A stretch of DNA of 64,000 nt from an uncultured Desulfobacterales bacterium (GTDB lineage Bacteria > Desulfobacterota > Desulfobacteria > Desulfobacterales > JAHEIW01), in NCBI GenBank assembly GCA_947259495.1, contig CAMYLV010000013.1, forward strand, positions 82,078-146,077. Reading direction: 5' to 3'. Below the pieces are notes generated by a model, which was given only the letters and a program-made list of their open reading frames with translations, was not told the origin of the DNA and made no database searches. Numbering within the stretch: the first letter of the stretch is position 1; each line of letters starts with the position of its first letter. This document shows positions 51,100 through 59,388 of the stretch, one piece after another. Made by a program: the position numbers and the translations under genes.

Positions 51100-51159
51100 T
51101 TTTCGCTTTCTGACGAGGGATTTTCTTGATGAGTTCGATTACCGCTCAGAAAGCGAAAA
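51100..51159. repeat. 14-base perfect inverted repeat upstream of the Tat ferredoxin
   Basis: TTTTCGCTTTCTGA (51100-51113) and TCAGAAAGCGAAAA (51146-51159) are exact reverse complements with a 32-base spacer. They lie about 95 bases before the TTG start of the next gene. The gap 50885-51253 shows no gene. Confidence 0.75.
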
Positions 51160-51253
51160 TTTTGTAACGGATTGGGAGAGCCTGGTTCTTTATGGGCAAC
51201 GATTCAAAAGGAAGACTTACTTACGACGTTTTTCACCCGAAAGGAGATTAAAA

Positions 51254-52228
51254 TTGGGGCAAGAAATTTCAAGAAGAACTTTTCTAAGAGGCGGAATCGC
51301 CGCAGCAGCCGGGGTGGCAGCCGGCAGTCTCCCGGGCGCTGCTGCCGCAACCGGGCCCGAAGACAAAACACAACTGGCCACCTTACTGGACATTAGCAAG
51401 TGCATCGGTTGCGGTGCTTGCGTAGAAGCCTGCAAAGAAACCAATGCCCACAAATACCCGAATCCCCAAAAACCCTTCCCCAAAATGGTCCCGGCCCGGG
51501 CCAAGGTATCGGATTGGTCCGACAAACAGGATATCACCGATCGTCTAACGCCTTACAACTGGCTTTATATTCAGCATGCCAGCGTCAATGTCAATGGCGA
51601 AGAAACCGAGCTGACGATTCCGCGCCGCTGCATGCACTGCGTGAATCCGCCCTGTGTTAAACTGTGTCCCTGGGGCGCGGCCAAACAGCTCGAAAACGGT
51701 ATCTCCAGAATCGACCCGGATATCTGTCTGGGTGGCTCCAAATGTAATGCGGTCTGCCCCTGGGACATCCCCCAGCGTCAGACCGGTGTGGGGCTGTATC
51801 TGGATATACTGCCCAATTTTGCCGGAAACGGTGTGATGTTCAAATGCGACCGCTGCTACGAGCAAATTGCGGCGGGCCAATTGCCAGCCTGTATCGAGGC
51901 CTGCCCTGAAGATGTGCAAACCATCGGACCGCGCGATGAAATCGTCAAAAAAGCCCGTCAACTGGCGAAAGACACAAACGGCTACATCTACGGTGAAACC
52001 GAAAACGGCGGAACCAACACCTTCTATGTTTCGCCGGTGCCTTTTGAGGCGTTGGACCAAGCGATTGAAAAAGGCAAGGGCAAAACGCATCTGGCCGCCG
52101 TTTCCGATCGAATGGCAGATGCCAATAACCTGGCCGCCGCTATGGTTATCGCGCCGCTGGCCGGAATCGCCGCCGCAGCCAGGAGAATTTATAATTTTAC
52201 TAAAAAATCCAATAAGGAGGGTGTCTGA
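51254..52228 (+). CDS. Tat-exported four-cluster ferredoxin with C-terminal anchor
   Basis: A 324-residue HybA/FdnH-like electron-transfer subunit. A Tat signal is seen right after the start (ISRRTFLRGGIAAAAG). Four clusters are bound by CIGCGACVEACKE, CMHCVNPPCVKLCP, CLGGSKCNAVCP and CDRCYEQIAAGQLPACIEACP. A hydrophobic segment (AAAMVIAPLAGIAAAA) near the end anchors it to the membrane. The start is taken as TTG 51254 because AAGGAG stands seven bases before it and the Tat motif then follows at the N-terminus; the frame is open further upstream without a good start. The next gene overlaps by one base (TGATG). Confidence 0.85.
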   Translation: MGQEISRRTFLRGGIAAAAGVAAGSLPGAAAATGPEDKTQLATLLDISKCIGCGACVEACKETNAHKYPNPQKPFPKMVPARAKVSDWSDKQDITDRLTPYNWLYIQHASVNVNGEETELTIPRRCMHCVNPPCVKLCPWGAAKQLENGISRIDPDICLGGSKCNAVCPWDIPQRQTGVGLYLDILPNFAGNGVMFKCDRCYEQIAAGQLPACIEACPEDVQTIGPRDEIVKKARQLAKDTNGYIYGETENGGTNTFYVSPVPFEALDQAIEKGKGKTHLAAVSDRMADANNLAAAMVIAPLAGIAAAARRIYNFTKKSNKEGV

Positions 52229-52710
52229 TGAAAGCAGCCGCTATTTCGCTCGCAAACCCAAACAGCCAAAACCGATCGATGCGTTTCATGTATCTGCTGA
52301 CCGTTTTTTTCCTGGCCTTGACCGGTTTCGGCCAGATGCCGATTTATAAACGCTACTACCTGTCGGATATCCCCGGATTCGGCTGGCTTGCCAATTTCTG
52401 GACCACCCGCTATGTGCACTATGCCGGGGCTGCCATGCTGCTGGCGATTGTCGCCTATATGATCGTTCAGTATGCAGCCTTAAATCGAAGGCAGCGTCAA
52501 ATTTCTATTAGCGGTTATCTGCGAGGAGTGCTCCTACTGGGCATCGTGCTGACCGGAATATTATTTGTGATCAAAAATTTTCCGGTGTTCGTCTTTTCGC
52601 CTGAATTCATCATTGCTTTAAACCTGAGTCATCTGGGTTTTGTCATGGCGTTTTTGCTGGTCAACCTGTATTGTCTGGTTTTTAAAAAACAGTGGACAAA
52701 TGCCCGCTGA
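52228..52710 (+). CDS. Cytochrome b-like membrane subunit
   Basis: A 160-residue integral membrane protein with four hydrophobic segments (FMYLLTVFFLALTGFGQM, YAGAAMLLAIVAYMIVQ, GVLLLGIVLTGILFVI, LGFVMAFLLVNLYCLVF). Histidines RYVHYAGA and SHLGF could bind heme b, as in the gamma subunits of formate dehydrogenases and hydrogenases. It shares a TGATG overlap with the ferredoxin gene and has AAGGAGGGTG upstream. The two would form a quinone-reactive module; no catalytic subunit is next to them. Confidence 0.78.
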   Translation: MKAAAISLANPNSQNRSMRFMYLLTVFFLALTGFGQMPIYKRYYLSDIPGFGWLANFWTTRYVHYAGAAMLLAIVAYMIVQYAALNRRQRQISISGYLRGVLLLGIVLTGILFVIKNFPVFVFSPEFIIALNLSHLGFVMAFLLVNLYCLVFKKQWTNAR

Positions 52711-52738
52711 GATCTTATGAATACCGAGGAGTGTGAAT

Positions 52739-52828
52739 ATGAAGGGGTTTATCATTATGCTGGCCATTGTGGGGTTCTGGTATCTCCTGCAGGCCTATAT
52801 CCTGCCTAAATTGGGCATTTCGACCTGA
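52739..52828 (+). CDS. 29-residue membrane peptide
   Basis: A very short protein made of one membrane helix (MKGFIIMLAIVGFWYLLQA) and a short tail ending in LGIST. GAGGAG stands eight bases before the ATG, and it follows the cytochrome b-like gene by 28 bases on the same strand. Its size and place suggest a small stabilising subunit of the ferredoxin-cytochrome module. No family is recognised. Confidence 0.62.
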   Translation: MKGFIIMLAIVGFWYLLQAYILPKLGIST

Positions 52829-52859
52829 CTGAAAGATTCTTGTCAGGTGACAAGCAATC

Positions 52860-53477
52860 ATGACCGCACCCAAGCGAGCGAACCGCAAAGAGATAAAAGA
52901 TAAAGATTTTGAGCTCATACGGGCTATCAATGCCGGCCAATTCGATCGGTTTCCGGACCTTGTCAAACGCTACGAGCAAAAGCTGTACAATTTCAGCCTC
53001 AGAATGTGCCGGGATGCAGCCGACGCCGAAGACACGGTTCAAGAAACTTTTATAAATGTTTTCAGGTATTTGAAAGATTTCCGGTTCGAAACTAAATTTA
53101 AAAACTGGCTTTACCGGGTGGCAGCCAGCACCTGTATCAAAAAAAGAAGAAGATCAAAATTTGCCCCGCAACGGGAACTATCCCTGGATGAGTTTTACCC
53201 CCAGAGTTATACCGAGGTTCCCCATCAGGTTCCCGATTGGGCGCAAATGCCACTGGATAAACTGCTGAGCAATGAGCTTTTGGACAAGATCAACGAGGCG
53301 ATTTTTACGCTTCCGGAAAAGTATCGACTGGTAATCGTATTGCGCGACATTGAAGGGTTCAGCACGGCCGAAACCGCCCAGATTTTGAATTTGTCGGATG
53401 CGAATGTGAAAGTCAGATTACACCGGGCACGCTTATTTTTAAGGGACAGGTTGAAAGGATATTTTGAAAATGAGTAA
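52860..53477 (+). CDS. ECF-type RNA polymerase sigma factor
   Basis: A 205-residue sigma factor. Region 2 is seen in FPDLVKRYEQKLYNFSLRM and DAEDTVQETFINVFRYL; region 4 in LPEKYRLVIVLRDIEGFS and AETAQILNLSDANVKVRLHRAR. Its anti-sigma factor follows with an eight-base overlap. CAGGTGAC precedes the ATG at 52860. The signal is unknown; the neighbours suggest envelope, redox or metal stress. Confidence 0.92.
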   Translation: MTAPKRANRKEIKDKDFELIRAINAGQFDRFPDLVKRYEQKLYNFSLRMCRDAADAEDTVQETFINVFRYLKDFRFETKFKNWLYRVAASTCIKKRRRSKFAPQRELSLDEFYPQSYTEVPHQVPDWAQMPLDKLLSNELLDKINEAIFTLPEKYRLVIVLRDIEGFSTAETAQILNLSDANVKVRLHRARLFLRDRLKGYFENE

Positions 53478-53736
53478 GGACGAGCACGATCACAGACACT
53501 GCCTGGAGCTGTTTGAAAAACTGTCCGAGTATCTGGATAATGAGCTGGATGAGGTGGCCTGCAAGGATATCGAAAAACACATCAAAGAATGCGTGCCCTG
53601 TTTTGTGTGCCTGCAGACCCTTAAACGGACAGTTGACCTGTGCAAACAGGCGGAAAACAGGATGGTCCCCGAAGATTTTTCAAAAAAATTAAAAGAAGTT
53701 CTTCAAAATATGCCCAAAACCCCACCCGCCGGTTAA
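53470..53736 (+). CDS. Zinc-finger anti-sigma factor
   Basis: An 88-residue protein with the ZAS-type motif H-x3-C-x2-C in HIKECVPCFVC and an upstream His (HRHCLELF). It lacks a membrane helix, so it is a soluble, probably redox-sensitive anti-sigma factor that holds the ECF factor until its zinc site is changed. The start overlaps the end of the sigma gene with AAAGGA upstream. Confidence 0.88.
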   Translation: MSKDEHDHRHCLELFEKLSEYLDNELDEVACKDIEKHIKECVPCFVCLQTLKRTVDLCKQAENRMVPEDFSKKLKEVLQNMPKTPPAG

Positions 53737-53791
53737 TCAAGTGTAGTGTCCCTTATGTAATTTGCAAACGTAAGTAAACGAATTTTGTAGG

Positions 53792-54352
53792 TTATTTCTG
53801 CGAGGACACACCATGTTTTCGGGTTTTGTGGGAGGATGCCATCTGCCGCTTTCTTTTTTCTAAATCTTCAAGGCATGCCGTTATGTAATCGCCGCAGCGG
53901 TTTGCGGTATCACCGTTTTCGCAATGGCGCCGAAAACCTCTGAGCCACGCTTTACCACCACGGGGGCAAATTTCCATAAACTCCACAAAATTAATCAGCC
54001 GGTCAATAATGGTTTTCGAGATCGCATGCTCGACCTTGCAGGCCGCTTCTTCGGCTTCGATCTTATCGATTAACAGGATTTTGACGAAAAATTCCTTCAG
54101 GGCTGCATGCCTTCGGACGATTTCTGTGGCCAGCACCTTGCCTTTTGTCGTCAGGGTAATGATATCGTAGGGGGCATAGTTCACCAGGCCTTTCTCGGAA
54201 AGCGAACGCAAGGCACCGGTTACAGATGATTTGTTCACCTGCACCCGATCGGCAATGTCTTTGGCGCGTGCGGCCTGTTTTTCCTCCGAAATGTGAAAAA
54301 TCGCCTCCAGATAATCTTCCATATTGGCACTTAACGGTTCTGCAGGGCTCAT
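53792..54352 (-). CDS. DtxR/MntR-family metal-dependent regulator
   Basis: A 186-residue iron- or manganese-dependent repressor. The winged helix is AKDIADRVQVNKSSVTGALRSL, and the dimer/metal region contains EAEEAACKVEHAIS, EICPRGG and RRHCENGD. The start at 54352 overlaps nothing but lies one base after the FeoB-associated gene stop and has AAGGAATCC upstream. As the last gene of the feo operon it probably controls ferrous iron uptake, including its own operon. Confidence 0.88.
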   Translation of the reverse strand: MSPAEPLSANMEDYLEAIFHISEEKQAARAKDIADRVQVNKSSVTGALRSLSEKGLVNYAPYDIITLTTKGKVLATEIVRRHAALKEFFVKILLIDKIEAEEAACKVEHAISKTIIDRLINFVEFMEICPRGGKAWLRGFRRHCENGDTANRCGDYITACLEDLEKRKRQMASSHKTRKHGVSSQK

Positions 54353-54353
54353 T

Positions 54354-54560
54354 TTAGGATTCCTTAAAGGACGTTTGAGATTCACTCTGCCGAGCGGCAA
54401 CTGGCTCGTCATCCGGATTTTTTTCACAGGAAGCTTCTTCCGCCGGGCAGGACGAACATCCGCAACTGCAGGCGTCTTCCTGTTTAAATTTTTTTAAAAA
54501 ATTTCGAATCAGAAAAGCTGCGGCAATGGCAACAACTAATATAACGAGAACCGTTTGCAT
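54354..54560 (-). CDS. FeoB-associated Cys-rich membrane protein
   Basis: A 68-residue protein with one N-terminal membrane helix (VLVILVVAIAAAFLIRNFL) and a cytoplasmic tail with CSCGCSSCPAEEASC. The family is found next to feoB in many anaerobes and may bind iron or help assemble the transporter. Its ATG lies one base after the feoB stop codon. Confidence 0.9.
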   Translation of the reverse strand: MQTVLVILVVAIAAAFLIRNFLKKFKQEDACSCGCSSCPAEEASCEKNPDDEPVAARQSESQTSFKES

Positions 54561-54561
54561 T

Positions 54562-56784
54562 TTATTTCACCAAAAGCCCCAGGATGGATCCTATTTGAAA
54601 GATGAACACCGCTAAAGCAAATGCCAGCACCGTATTAAATGCCATGGCGAAGACCCCCCATTTCCATGAGCCCGATTCTCGCGAAATACAGATGACAGAT
54701 ACAAAACAGGGCGAATAAAACATCGTAAAGACAATCAAGCCCACAGCCATTAACGGTGACCAGGCCGGGTCTCTGGCCAGGGTTGCGGACAGAGAGTCGG
54801 TTTCCTCCGGATCCACCGCTCCCAGAGAATAGGCCGTGCCAAGGGTTGAGACCACCACCTCTTTGGCGGCAAAGCCGCCGACCAGGGCGATATTGGTTCG
54901 CCAATCAAAGCCCGCCCATTTCGATACGGCTTCCAAAGCACTACCCATGCGACCGGCAATTGAATATCGCAACCCGGCTTCGGCTTCAGCCGCATCGATA
55001 CGCTGGAGCCTTTCTTTAAGGTTGCGTGCCGGGTCGGAAAGCGCAGTGTCCTCATGAGAGGCTTCCAGTTGAGCGACAATTCCAGCCGGCACACGGCTCA
55101 TTTCATCCTGGCGTAGTTTTGCAAATTCAGCAACCGTTGAATCCGGCAGTCCGGGAAAAGTCATCATGGCCCACAGGACAATCGACAACCCCAGAATCAC
55201 CGTGCCGGCTTTTTTGATATATTGCCAGGTGCGTTCCCAGGTGTGAATGGCCAAACCCTTGAACGTCGGCATGCGGTAAGGGGGAAGCTCCATTACAAAC
55301 GGCGTCGCCGCTCCTTTGATCACCGTAATGCGCAGCAGTTTCGCAACCAGCAGCGCACCCCCCCAGGCGCCGAGGGTGATCAAAAACATAATGACCGCCT
55401 CATACTTGGCAAAAAACGTGGCAATCAACAGGGCAAATACGGGCAATTTGGCGCCGCAGTTCATAAAGGGCACGGTCAGCAGGGTCGCCAGGCGTTCACG
55501 CGGTGACTTGAGAGTGCGGGTTGCCATCACCCCCGGTACGGCACAGCCCCCGGCAATGCCGCCGGATACGATAAAGGCCATCACAGAGCTGCCGTGCAAG
55601 CCAAACAGGCGAAATATCCGATCCAGCATGAAGGCCACCCGGGCCAGGTAACCGGAATCCTCCAGTATGGCAATACCGAAAAACATAAACATTATCAAAG
55701 GTACAAAGCCCAGGACGCCGCCGACGCCATCAATGATGCCGGATACGATCAGCGATTGCAGCAATCCCTCCGGCATAACGGTCGACAGAGTTGATGCCAG
55801 CCAGCCAAAAAAAGATTCCAACCATCCCACCGGCAGCTTGCTGTAAGTAAAGGTAAAATGATAAAGCCCGGCAATCACCGCCAGCATGATCAAGGGGCCT
55901 AAAAAACGATTGGTCAGCACTTTATCGATTCGATCCGAGCTGTAAAGCCGGTTGCGGTCGTATTTGTGGTGGACCACCCCCTGCTTCATAATTGAATTGA
56001 TATACCCGTAGCGTTGATCGGCAATTACGGCCTCCGGATACGTTTCCAGCGTATTTTGCAGATGCCGGGATACCTTGTTCACCTGATCTTCCAGTCGGCC
56101 GGAAAGATCTGCATCGGTTTTTCGGCCGAGGGTAAGGATTTGTTCGTCATTTTCCATATATTTTAAGGCAATCCAGCGCGCCCGGTAGATGTCGGTTAGA
56201 AAATGGTTTTGCGCGATTTCTTTTTCCATTTCAACGAGCACCGGGTCGATATCCGCCCCGTAGGAAATTTTGAGTGGATTCAGTTGCTGATGTTCATGGA
56301 TGATTTGAAAGGCATTGTCCATGAGTTCCTTTTTGCCTTTACCCGTACGGGCAACCGTTGGAATCACAGGTACGCCCAGCAGGGATGAAAGTTTTTCAGC
56401 ATTAACTTTGATGCCCCGTTTTTTAGCCACATCTATCATATTCAAAGCGATGCATATGGGTATACCCATCTCCAGAAATTGAACGGCCAGATATAGATTG
56501 CGATCCAGGTTGGAAGCATCAACGATGTTGATGACCACTTCCGGTTTCTGGTTGACCAGAAAATCGCGGGCCACAACTTCTTCCAGAGAATAGGCCGTTA
56601 GGGAGTAAGTGCCGGGAAGATCAACAATATGCAGCCTGAACCCGTCGCGCACATAAGTGCCTTCTTTTTTTTCAACCGTCACACCCGGATAATTTCCGAC
56701 GTGCTGCCGGGATCCGGTCAGTTCATTAAAAAGAGTGGTTTTGCCGGCGTTCGGGTTGCCGGCCAATGCAACCGTTGGTGCCAT
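54562..56784 (-). CDS. feoB: Ferrous iron transporter FeoB
   Basis: A 740-residue protein. The N-terminal GTPase has ALAGNPNAGKTTLFNELTG (G1), VDLPGTYSL (G3) and LNMIDVAKK (G4). The membrane half has two Gate motifs (ILEDSGYLARVAFMLDR and FMNCGAKLPVF, and AVPGVMATRT) with about ten helices. It takes Fe2+ into the cytoplasm. It begins three bases after the FeoA stop codon. The length is normal for the family. Confidence 0.96.
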   Translation of the reverse strand: MAPTVALAGNPNAGKTTLFNELTGSRQHVGNYPGVTVEKKEGTYVRDGFRLHIVDLPGTYSLTAYSLEEVVARDFLVNQKPEVVINIVDASNLDRNLYLAVQFLEMGIPICIALNMIDVAKKRGIKVNAEKLSSLLGVPVIPTVARTGKGKKELMDNAFQIIHEHQQLNPLKISYGADIDPVLVEMEKEIAQNHFLTDIYRARWIALKYMENDEQILTLGRKTDADLSGRLEDQVNKVSRHLQNTLETYPEAVIADQRYGYINSIMKQGVVHHKYDRNRLYSSDRIDKVLTNRFLGPLIMLAVIAGLYHFTFTYSKLPVGWLESFFGWLASTLSTVMPEGLLQSLIVSGIIDGVGGVLGFVPLIMFMFFGIAILEDSGYLARVAFMLDRIFRLFGLHGSSVMAFIVSGGIAGGCAVPGVMATRTLKSPRERLATLLTVPFMNCGAKLPVFALLIATFFAKYEAVIMFLITLGAWGGALLVAKLLRITVIKGAATPFVMELPPYRMPTFKGLAIHTWERTWQYIKKAGTVILGLSIVLWAMMTFPGLPDSTVAEFAKLRQDEMSRVPAGIVAQLEASHEDTALSDPARNLKERLQRIDAAEAEAGLRYSIAGRMGSALEAVSKWAGFDWRTNIALVGGFAAKEVVVSTLGTAYSLGAVDPEETDSLSATLARDPAWSPLMAVGLIVFTMFYSPCFVSVICISRESGSWKWGVFAMAFNTVLAFALAVFIFQIGSILGLLVK

Positions 56785-56787
56785 CTG

Positions 56788-57018
56788 TTATTCGACCTCC
56801 ACTTCGATATAATCAGCTTCATTGTTGCGCAGTGTCAGGGTGGCGCCGCGAACCCTTACTGCCACTGGGTCATACAAGGGCGCACGCCCTTGAATTTTAA
56901 TTTCGATCCCCGGTACCAGACCCATATCGCGAATACGCCGGCCAAGTTCACCGCTGACCTTGATACTGGCAATCGTGCCCACTTGGTTATCAAGCATGTT
57001 ACGCAGGTTGATTCGCAT
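56788..57018 (-). CDS. feoA: FeoA
   Basis: A 76-residue SH3-like FeoA, with GELGRRIRDMGLVPGIEIKI in the middle, working with FeoB on the cytoplasmic side. GGAGG precedes the ATG. It opens the four-gene feoA-feoB-FeoB-associated-dtxR operon. Confidence 0.93.
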   Translation of the reverse strand: MRINLRNMLDNQVGTIASIKVSGELGRRIRDMGLVPGIEIKIQGRAPLYDPVAVRVRGATLTLRNNEADYIEVEVE

Positions 57019-57067
57019 TTCGATTCAATCCTCCAAAAACGACGGGAAAAAGCTTGAATAAAAAAGT

Positions 57068-57096
57068 TAGTTACACCAAACTTTATACGGTGTCAA
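57068..57096 (-). promoter_or_regulatory. Possible feo promoter with ACACC/GGTGT dyad
   Basis: On the minus strand TTGACA is followed after 17 bases by TAACTA, about 50 bases before feoA. An ACACC-N11-GGTGT dyad lies in the spacer, a possible repressor site for the DtxR-type protein. The -10 match is poor. Confidence 0.35.
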
Positions 57097-57138
57097 TAAA
57101 AATCTTCGGCTGCCTGAATTTTACCGAAATAGGACATT

Positions 57139-57242
57139 TTCCGTTTTCCATCATAATGTTCCGGAATACGAAAGTGCGGCTTAAGGAGTTGTAGGAAAAA
57201 ACGTTTGAATACAGCAACGCTTTTTTTGACAACCCCTATATA
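57139..57242 (+). repeat. Miniature hairpin repeat, copy E (divergent)
   Basis: A plus-orientation copy with more changes: CCGTTTTCCATCATAATG at the left and GACAACCCCTATATA at the right. The hairpin arm reads AAGGAGTTGT, changed with its partner ACAACCCCT at some but not all pairs. Copy F lies 650 bases away in opposite orientation. Confidence 0.8.
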
Positions 57243-57465
57243 AACCACTTATTGCTCCAAATTAATTGAGGGGATGAGTTGAACCGATAATCGTAATACC
57301 TGCAAAGGGAAAAGTGGTGGGAATGGTTCGCGACTGGTGCATCTGAAAACATAATATTCCGTACAAAGAGGCAATTAGGCGGTGGCGCGTTATTTTGCAG
57401 GGCAACTCAAGTCAGAGACCTTCCCATCCGAAGGCCTTCTTAATTCGTATAATATAGGGCTGCGA

Positions 57466-57867
57466 TCAGTTTTTAAATTCCAGAAACACATTTGCGTCTT
57501 CGCCATCGATTTCCGGCCTGTTCTTCATCCAGTTCAAAATGCGGCAGCCGTCGGTAGCGCCGTTAGGGGTTGAACAACTGATGTAGGGCATAATCGGATC
57601 ACCGGCAATCGATTTGTAATATAGCATTCGCGCGCGGTCGCTGGGAAATTCCTCAAGTTCCAGAAGATGCACGATATAAATCATGCAGTCACCGTCAAAT
57701 AAATCACTTTTTCCACGTGAATCGATGATGCATGTTTTAAAAGATTCAACCGCCGCCTGGCTGTCTTCAGCCTCAACGATCAGGTTGAATTCTCCATGTC
57801 TTCTTTCCGATTCTTGTTTCGCCTGCTGATTGGTCATATGCAGAAATTTACCAAGATAGAGCATCAT
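57466..57867 (-). CDS. Hypothetical protein between inverted repeats
   Basis: A 133-residue cytoplasmic-looking protein. ESERRHGEFNLIVEAEDSQ at the start, then SFKTCIIDSRGKSDLFDGD and MIYIVHLLELEEF suggest an alpha/beta fold; ISCSTPNGATDGCRILNW holds two cysteines. I do not recognise the family. AAAGGGTAA precedes the ATG. It stands alone, with inverted copies E and F of the miniature repeat on its two sides, 220 and 26 bases away. Confidence 0.65.
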   Translation of the reverse strand: MMLYLGKFLHMTNQQAKQESERRHGEFNLIVEAEDSQAAVESFKTCIIDSRGKSDLFDGDCMIYIVHLLELEEFPSDRARMLYYKSIAGDPIMPYISCSTPNGATDGCRILNWMKNRPEIDGEDANVFLEFKN

Positions 57868-57892
57868 TTACCCTTTCTGTGTTCCAATCGGT

Positions 57893-57996
57893 TTTATAAT
57901 GGTTGTTAAAAAACCGTTCCGGCATTTTAACGCTTTTTTCTACAACCACTTATGCCGCACTTCCTTATTTCAGAACATTATGATGGAATACGGTAT
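57893..57996 (-). repeat. Miniature hairpin repeat, copy F
   Basis: A minus-orientation copy beginning TTATAATGGTTGTTAAAAAA on the plus strand and ending in GATGGAATACGGTATA. It lies just upstream of the hypothetical gene and mirrors copy E. The rest of 57868-58193 shows no gene. Confidence 0.82.
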
Positions 57997-58193
57997 ATCC
58001 CAAAGCGGTACCATTTACCTGCAACCGTTTCCATCTGACCGCTTAGCATCTTAGACCTTCCAGATTGTTTTGTCCAGAGCCTGGTAGGTTTTTGAAACCT
58101 GAGTCGCTGCACCGGTGTCTTTCCACCTAAGCCGCCGCGCAGCAGGTAATTTCACAGGCACAAAATCTACTTCCAACCTAACTAAAATTTCAA

Positions 58194-59249
58194 TCAATCC
58201 AAGAGGAGCGTTTGGCCGTGTTGGGGCACTAAAAAATCTTCCTGTGGAATCTGATTTTTCTGCAATGCGCTGGCCAGCCGTTTAGGGGGTTCATCCAGCG
58301 GTTCATCGGTTAAAATAAAGGTGCCCCAATGTATGGCCACTGATTTTTGTGTGCGAAGCTCCTTGTGGATTTGAACCGCTTCTTCGGGATTCACATGGTG
58401 ATTTTTCATAAACCAGCGCGGCTCGTAAGCACCGATGGGGATGGCCGCCAGATCGAAGGGACCCAGTTTTTCGCCGATTTCCTTAAAGTGCGATGCATAC
58501 CCGGTGTCGCCCACAAACATGAACCGAAAAGCCTTGGCATTGATCACCCAGCCGGCCCAGAGCGTTTTGTTTCTGGAAAAAAGGCTGCGTTTGCTCCAGT
58601 GCTGCACCGGCACGGCAATGATCTCAAGATCTCCGTCCCGCTGCCGGTCCCACCAGTCCATTTCGATTACCTGATCGACGCCGCGAATGGCAAACCAATT
58701 CTTTAACCCCAGGGGAATGTAAAAACGGGTTTTTTCTCCGCCGGGTCTCTGGCGCAATTTCTTGATGGTTTGCTCATCCAGGGAATCATAATGATCATGC
58801 GAGATCACAACGATATCAATGGGGGGCAGCTCCTCAAGTGCCAGCCCCAGGGGGGCCACTCTTTCCGGGCCGGCCCACTGGACCGGTGACGCCCGTTTGG
58901 AAAAGTGAGGATCAGTCAGAATATTGTAGCCCGCCACCTGCAGCAATAGGGTGGCATGCCCGATCCAGGTCACAGTGTTCTTATCTCGATTTTGCTTTAA
59001 GAAACCCGGATCGTTTTTTGCCAGAGGAAAATGGTAGCTTTCCGGACCCGGGATTTCCTTTTTGGCCCTTTCGCGGCGCCATTTTACAAAATCCCCAAAA
59101 CCATTTTCCTCATACACATGGACATTTCTGAACCCGCCGGGGGTATGGTGGGGTTTGTCCGCTGAAGGGCTCTGGGCCGCACAGTTTAATGCCGTCATGT
59201 AAATAAAACCCAATGTCAGATATTTTAAACCGTTAGTTGAGTTCAACAT
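58194..59249 (-). CDS. Metallo-beta-lactamase-fold, NAPE-PLD-like hydrolase
   Basis: A 351-residue protein with a hydrophobic N-terminus (LTLGFIYMTALNCAAQ) that may be a signal peptide, and a metallo-beta-lactamase core: VVISHDHYDSLDE (HxHxDxxD type), VPVQHWSKRS, FMFVGDTGYASHF and VAIHWGTFILTDEP. The mammalian enzyme NAPE-PLD and bacterial RomA-like proteins share these motifs, suggesting phosphodiester cleavage of a phospholipid. The substrate is not known. No clear ribosome site is seen. Confidence 0.82.
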   Translation of the reverse strand: MLNSTNGLKYLTLGFIYMTALNCAAQSPSADKPHHTPGGFRNVHVYEENGFGDFVKWRRERAKKEIPGPESYHFPLAKNDPGFLKQNRDKNTVTWIGHATLLLQVAGYNILTDPHFSKRASPVQWAGPERVAPLGLALEELPPIDIVVISHDHYDSLDEQTIKKLRQRPGGEKTRFYIPLGLKNWFAIRGVDQVIEMDWWDRQRDGDLEIIAVPVQHWSKRSLFSRNKTLWAGWVINAKAFRFMFVGDTGYASHFKEIGEKLGPFDLAAIPIGAYEPRWFMKNHHVNPEEAVQIHKELRTQKSVAIHWGTFILTDEPLDEPPKRLASALQKNQIPQEDFLVPQHGQTLLLD

Positions 59250-59289
59250 AGATATATCGGTAGCATTGCCGAGACTGTGTTTTTCATCT

Positions 59290-59371
59290 CGGAGAACACA
59301 GAGATCACAGAGACTAAATTCTTTAGAACCCTAATGGCCCCCTGTTTTAGCTTTCTCTGTGCACTCTGCGG
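59290..59371. repeat. CACAGAG/CTCTGTG inverted repeat
   Basis: GGAGAACACAGAGATCACAG (from 59291) faces CTTTCTCTGTGCACTCTGCG (to 59370), an imperfect palindrome between the K+ channel stop and the hydrolase start. It belongs to the same word-like class as 48325-48406. Confidence 0.6.
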
Positions 59372-59388
59372 TTAGAATTCATAATTCC

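Noticed and set aside
57139-57996. Composite transposon around the hypothetical gene
   Set aside because: The flanking repeats have no transposase, the copies are divergent and no target duplication could be seen; kept only as a low-level observation.
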